Shown piece after piece: positions 41,105-42,865 of a stretch of DNA of 42,865 bases. Source of the stretch: Phycisphaerales bacterium (GTDB lineage Bacteria > Planctomycetota > Phycisphaerae > Phycisphaerales > UBA1924); NCBI GenBank assembly GCA_020846975.1, contig JADLCX010000077.1, forward strand, positions 1-42,865. Reading direction: 5' to 3'. The position numbers and the translations under genes are program-made. Positions within the stretch are counted from its first letter, which is position 1; every line of letters starts with the position of its first letter. Under the pieces are notes generated by a model. The model was given only the letters and a program-made list of their open reading frames with translations, was not told where the DNA came from and ran no database searches.

Positions 41105-42865
41105 ATGCGAGTCCCAGGTCTTTGGGCGGTGGCCGCGGCGGCGGCGGCGGCGTGCGCGTGCGCGGCGTTTGGCGGAACCACGATCGAGATCACCGGCCGC
41201 GCGACGGGTGGCGGCTTCTCGACGGGACCGTGGGTCGGCGTTCGCGCCGGCGAGTTCGTGCACATGAGTTTCAACCTCGTGGACAACAGCGGTTTCGTGC
41301 TGACCACCTACCCGACGGGCGATATCCGCGGGTTTGAGCTGGACGGACCGAGCTTCCGGCAGACCGTGCGCGGGCAGGTGCTGGGCATCAAGAAGCCCAG
41401 CCAGTTCAACCCTGTCATCAACGTCTCCAACAACGCGCCGGTGGCGGACGGATTCTACATCTTCGGCGCCGGCGGCGGTGCGTTCCAACTGATCCCTGTC
41501 GGCGCGCCCTCGAGCACGCCCGCGACGTACATCCAGGTTCTCGAGCTGCACGAGGAAACGGGGACGATGTTCTCGACCTCCGACCTGCCGCTGATCCCGG
41601 GTGTGTACCAGGGTTCACAGTTCAGCTATCCGGAGTGGTCGATCGCGGGCTCGGTCGGCGTGGCGATCAGCAACTTCATCATCCGAGACTCGGCCGAGGC
41701 GACGGGCGCCTGCTGCGCGGGCGACGGATTCTGCGCGGTGACCAGCCAGGGCGCTTGCCCCGGCGCGTGGACGATGGGCGGGGCGTGCTCGTCGGCGACG
41801 GGCGGGTGCGCGCCGGTCGGCGCGTGCTGCACGGCGACAGGCGGGTGCTCGCTGCTGGAGAGCGCGGTCTGCAACGCGATCACCAACGCGGTCTTCCTCG
41901 GCGATAACTCGGCGTGCACGGCGGGCGCCTGCCCGCCGGTCGGCGCGTGCTGCAACAGCGGCTCGTGCAGCATGGTGACCCAGGCGGCGTGCGATTCGTT
42001 CGAGGGATCGTGGCTGGGCCAGTACGTGACGTGCGCGATCCTGCCCGAGTTTGCGACCTACTACCAGCACACCCCGCCGCAGCCGGGTGATGCGCTGCTG
42101 CCCATCAACGATGCCCAGTTCATCTCGGGCAACCCCGGCACGCACATCCCGCGCACGACGACCTCGACGGTCACGATCACCGACACCCGGACGATCCAGA
42201 CTCTGGAAGTGTGGGTGGGCATGTACCACCAGCGCGTGGCGGATGTGAAGCTCGAACTGACCGGCCCGAACGGGACGACGGTCGAGCTGCTCAACCGCTT
42301 CGGAACCATCAACAACTGCGCGACCATGCCCGTCGGCCCGCAGCGGAGCATGGACGGCAACTTCATCTTCCAGGACTCCGCGGCGTTGAGCATCAACGAG
42401 TACATGAGCTCGCTGGCCGTGAGCGAGCAGGCGCGGGGCGGTCGCTACCGGCCCAGTTCCTGCGGCGGCGGCACCGTCTCCCTGGATGCACCGAGCCCCG
42501 CTGGCTTCGGCGGGATTCCTGTCGCGGGCACGTGGACGCTGACCATCACCGACTCGTTGAGCGGAGCGGGCGGCAACCTCGGCGTCTTCGGCATCTCGAT
42601 CAACGGCGGCAACCCCGAGCCGTGCACGCTCGGCGCGTGCTGCACCGCGCAGGGGTGCGCGATCCGCGGGTTCTCCGAGTGCCCGGCGGGCGAGTGGCTC
42701 GCGGGCGGATCGTGCAATCCCGACCCGTGCCTCCCGGCGACCGGCGCGTGCTGCTGCGGTTCGAGCTGCACGGTGACGACCGCGGCGCAGTGCTCGGGCG
42801 CGAACAGCGCGTTCGGCGGGGCGGGCACGGCCTGCACGCCGTTCAGCCTGACCAGCCCGTGCTGC
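41105..42865 (+). CDS. secreted GACC-repeat and P-domain protein (incomplete at the window edge)
   Basis: 587 codons without a stop to the last base. AGGAG eight bases before the ATG; an Ala-rich signal peptide (MRVPGLWAVAAAAAAACAC). A beta-rich domain to about residue 195 is followed by three Cys-rich GACC units (about 201-302), a proprotein-convertase P-domain (about 335-505: TLEVWVGMYHQRVADVKLEL, GTWTLTITD) and two more GACC units to the edge. The last unit, TGACCCGSSCTVT and CTPFSLTSPCC, matches the Cys-rich stretch that precedes the dockerin in the 1216-residue protein. A GC-type dockerin just beyond the window is therefore likely. P-domains are beta-sandwich modules often used as export or assembly domains. 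Confidence 0.83.
   Translation, partial: MRVPGLWAVAAAAAAACACAAFGGTTIEITGRATGGGFSTGPWVGVRAGEFVHMSFNLVDNSGFVLTTYPTGDIRGFELDGPSFRQTVRGQVLGIKKPSQFNPVINVSNNAPVADGFYIFGAGGGAFQLIPVGAPSSTPATYIQVLELHEETGTMFSTSDLPLIPGVYQGSQFSYPEWSIAGSVGVAISNFIIRDSAEATGACCAGDGFCAVTSQGACPGAWTMGGACSSATGGCAPVGACCTATGGCSLLESAVCNAITNAVFLGDNSACTAGACPPVGACCNSGSCSMVTQAACDSFEGSWLGQYVTCAILPEFATYYQHTPPQPGDALLPINDAQFISGNPGTHIPRTTTSTVTITDTRTIQTLEVWVGMYHQRVADVKLELTGPNGTTVELLNRFGTINNCATMPVGPQRSMDGNFIFQDSAALSINEYMSSLAVSEQARGGRYRPSSCGGGTVSLDAPSPAGFGGIPVAGTWTLTITDSLSGAGGNLGVFGISINGGNPEPCTLGACCTAQGCAIRGFSECPAGEWLAGGSCNPDPCLPATGACCCGSSCTVTTAAQCSGANSAFGGAGTACTPFSLTSPCC

Noticed and set aside
1..42865. Search for CRISPR arrays, tRNA, rRNA, transposases and prophage genes
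   Set aside because: No direct-repeat array, cloverleaf-like sequence, transposase or phage structural gene was seen by eye; a tool search could still find a diverged tRNA.

Overview
The window looks like chromosomal DNA of a GC-rich planctomycete, most likely class Phycisphaerae. This is inferred from secreted giant proteins ending in paired EF-hand loops of the form VQDIFDFLAAYF followed by a terminal Cys, a pseudopilin with a C-terminal FADGHV motif, a sulfatase, a PEP-CTERM-like tail and overall high GC. No rRNA, tRNA, CRISPR array, insertion sequence or phage was seen. Coding density is high and most genes are intact; the last gene runs off the right edge.

Layout. 1-2.3 kb: a heavy-metal P-type ATPase (minus). 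2.7-6.5 kb: a 1273-residue secreted repeat protein with a GC-type dockerin tail. 6.6-9.9 kb: gpsA, an S1/P1-type nuclease and a pseudopilin. 10.0-12.5 kb: a translationally coupled hom-lysC operon (minus) with a strong intrinsic terminator only about 56 bases before hom, suggesting attenuation. 13.1-15.1 kb: an ADP-ribosylglycohydrolase-fold secreted protein with its own dockerin-like tail. 15.2-23.3 kb: a surface-glycan cluster: a membrane glycosyltransferase resembling eukaryotic ALG10, GDP-mannose 4,6-dehydratase, a Wzx-like flippase, two methyltransferases and two related GT2 glycosyltransferases, several with overlapping start and stop codons. 23.5-25.3 kb: rplM-rpsI and an NTF2-like protein with a Lys-rich histone-H1-like tail (minus). 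25.5-27.3 kb: a tiny exported peptide and a sulfatase. 27.7-29.9 kb: an Asp-box propeller, a MoaD/ThiS-like protein ending in Gly-Gly, and a DUF1428 protein. 29.9-31.8 kb: an ECF sigma factor with a membrane anti-sigma-like partner. 31.9-33.7 kb: a di-haem cytochrome c peroxidase fused to a GC-type dockerin. 33.8-35.1 kb: an unrecognised protein with a possible helix-turn-helix. 35.3-42.9 kb: three large secreted proteins, with a dockerin, a PEP-CTERM-like tail, and an incomplete GACC-repeat/P-domain protein.

How the genes may work together. The glycan cluster probably builds and exports a deoxyhexose-containing, O-methylated polysaccharide. The secreted proteins share a modular logic: signal peptide, repeats or an enzyme, then a C-terminal sorting module. 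Two sorting types (GC-dockerin and PEP-CTERM-like) occur side by side. A second theme is initiation: at least four genes have a -10-like hexamer 6 to 9 bases before the start codon, which predicts leaderless mRNAs.
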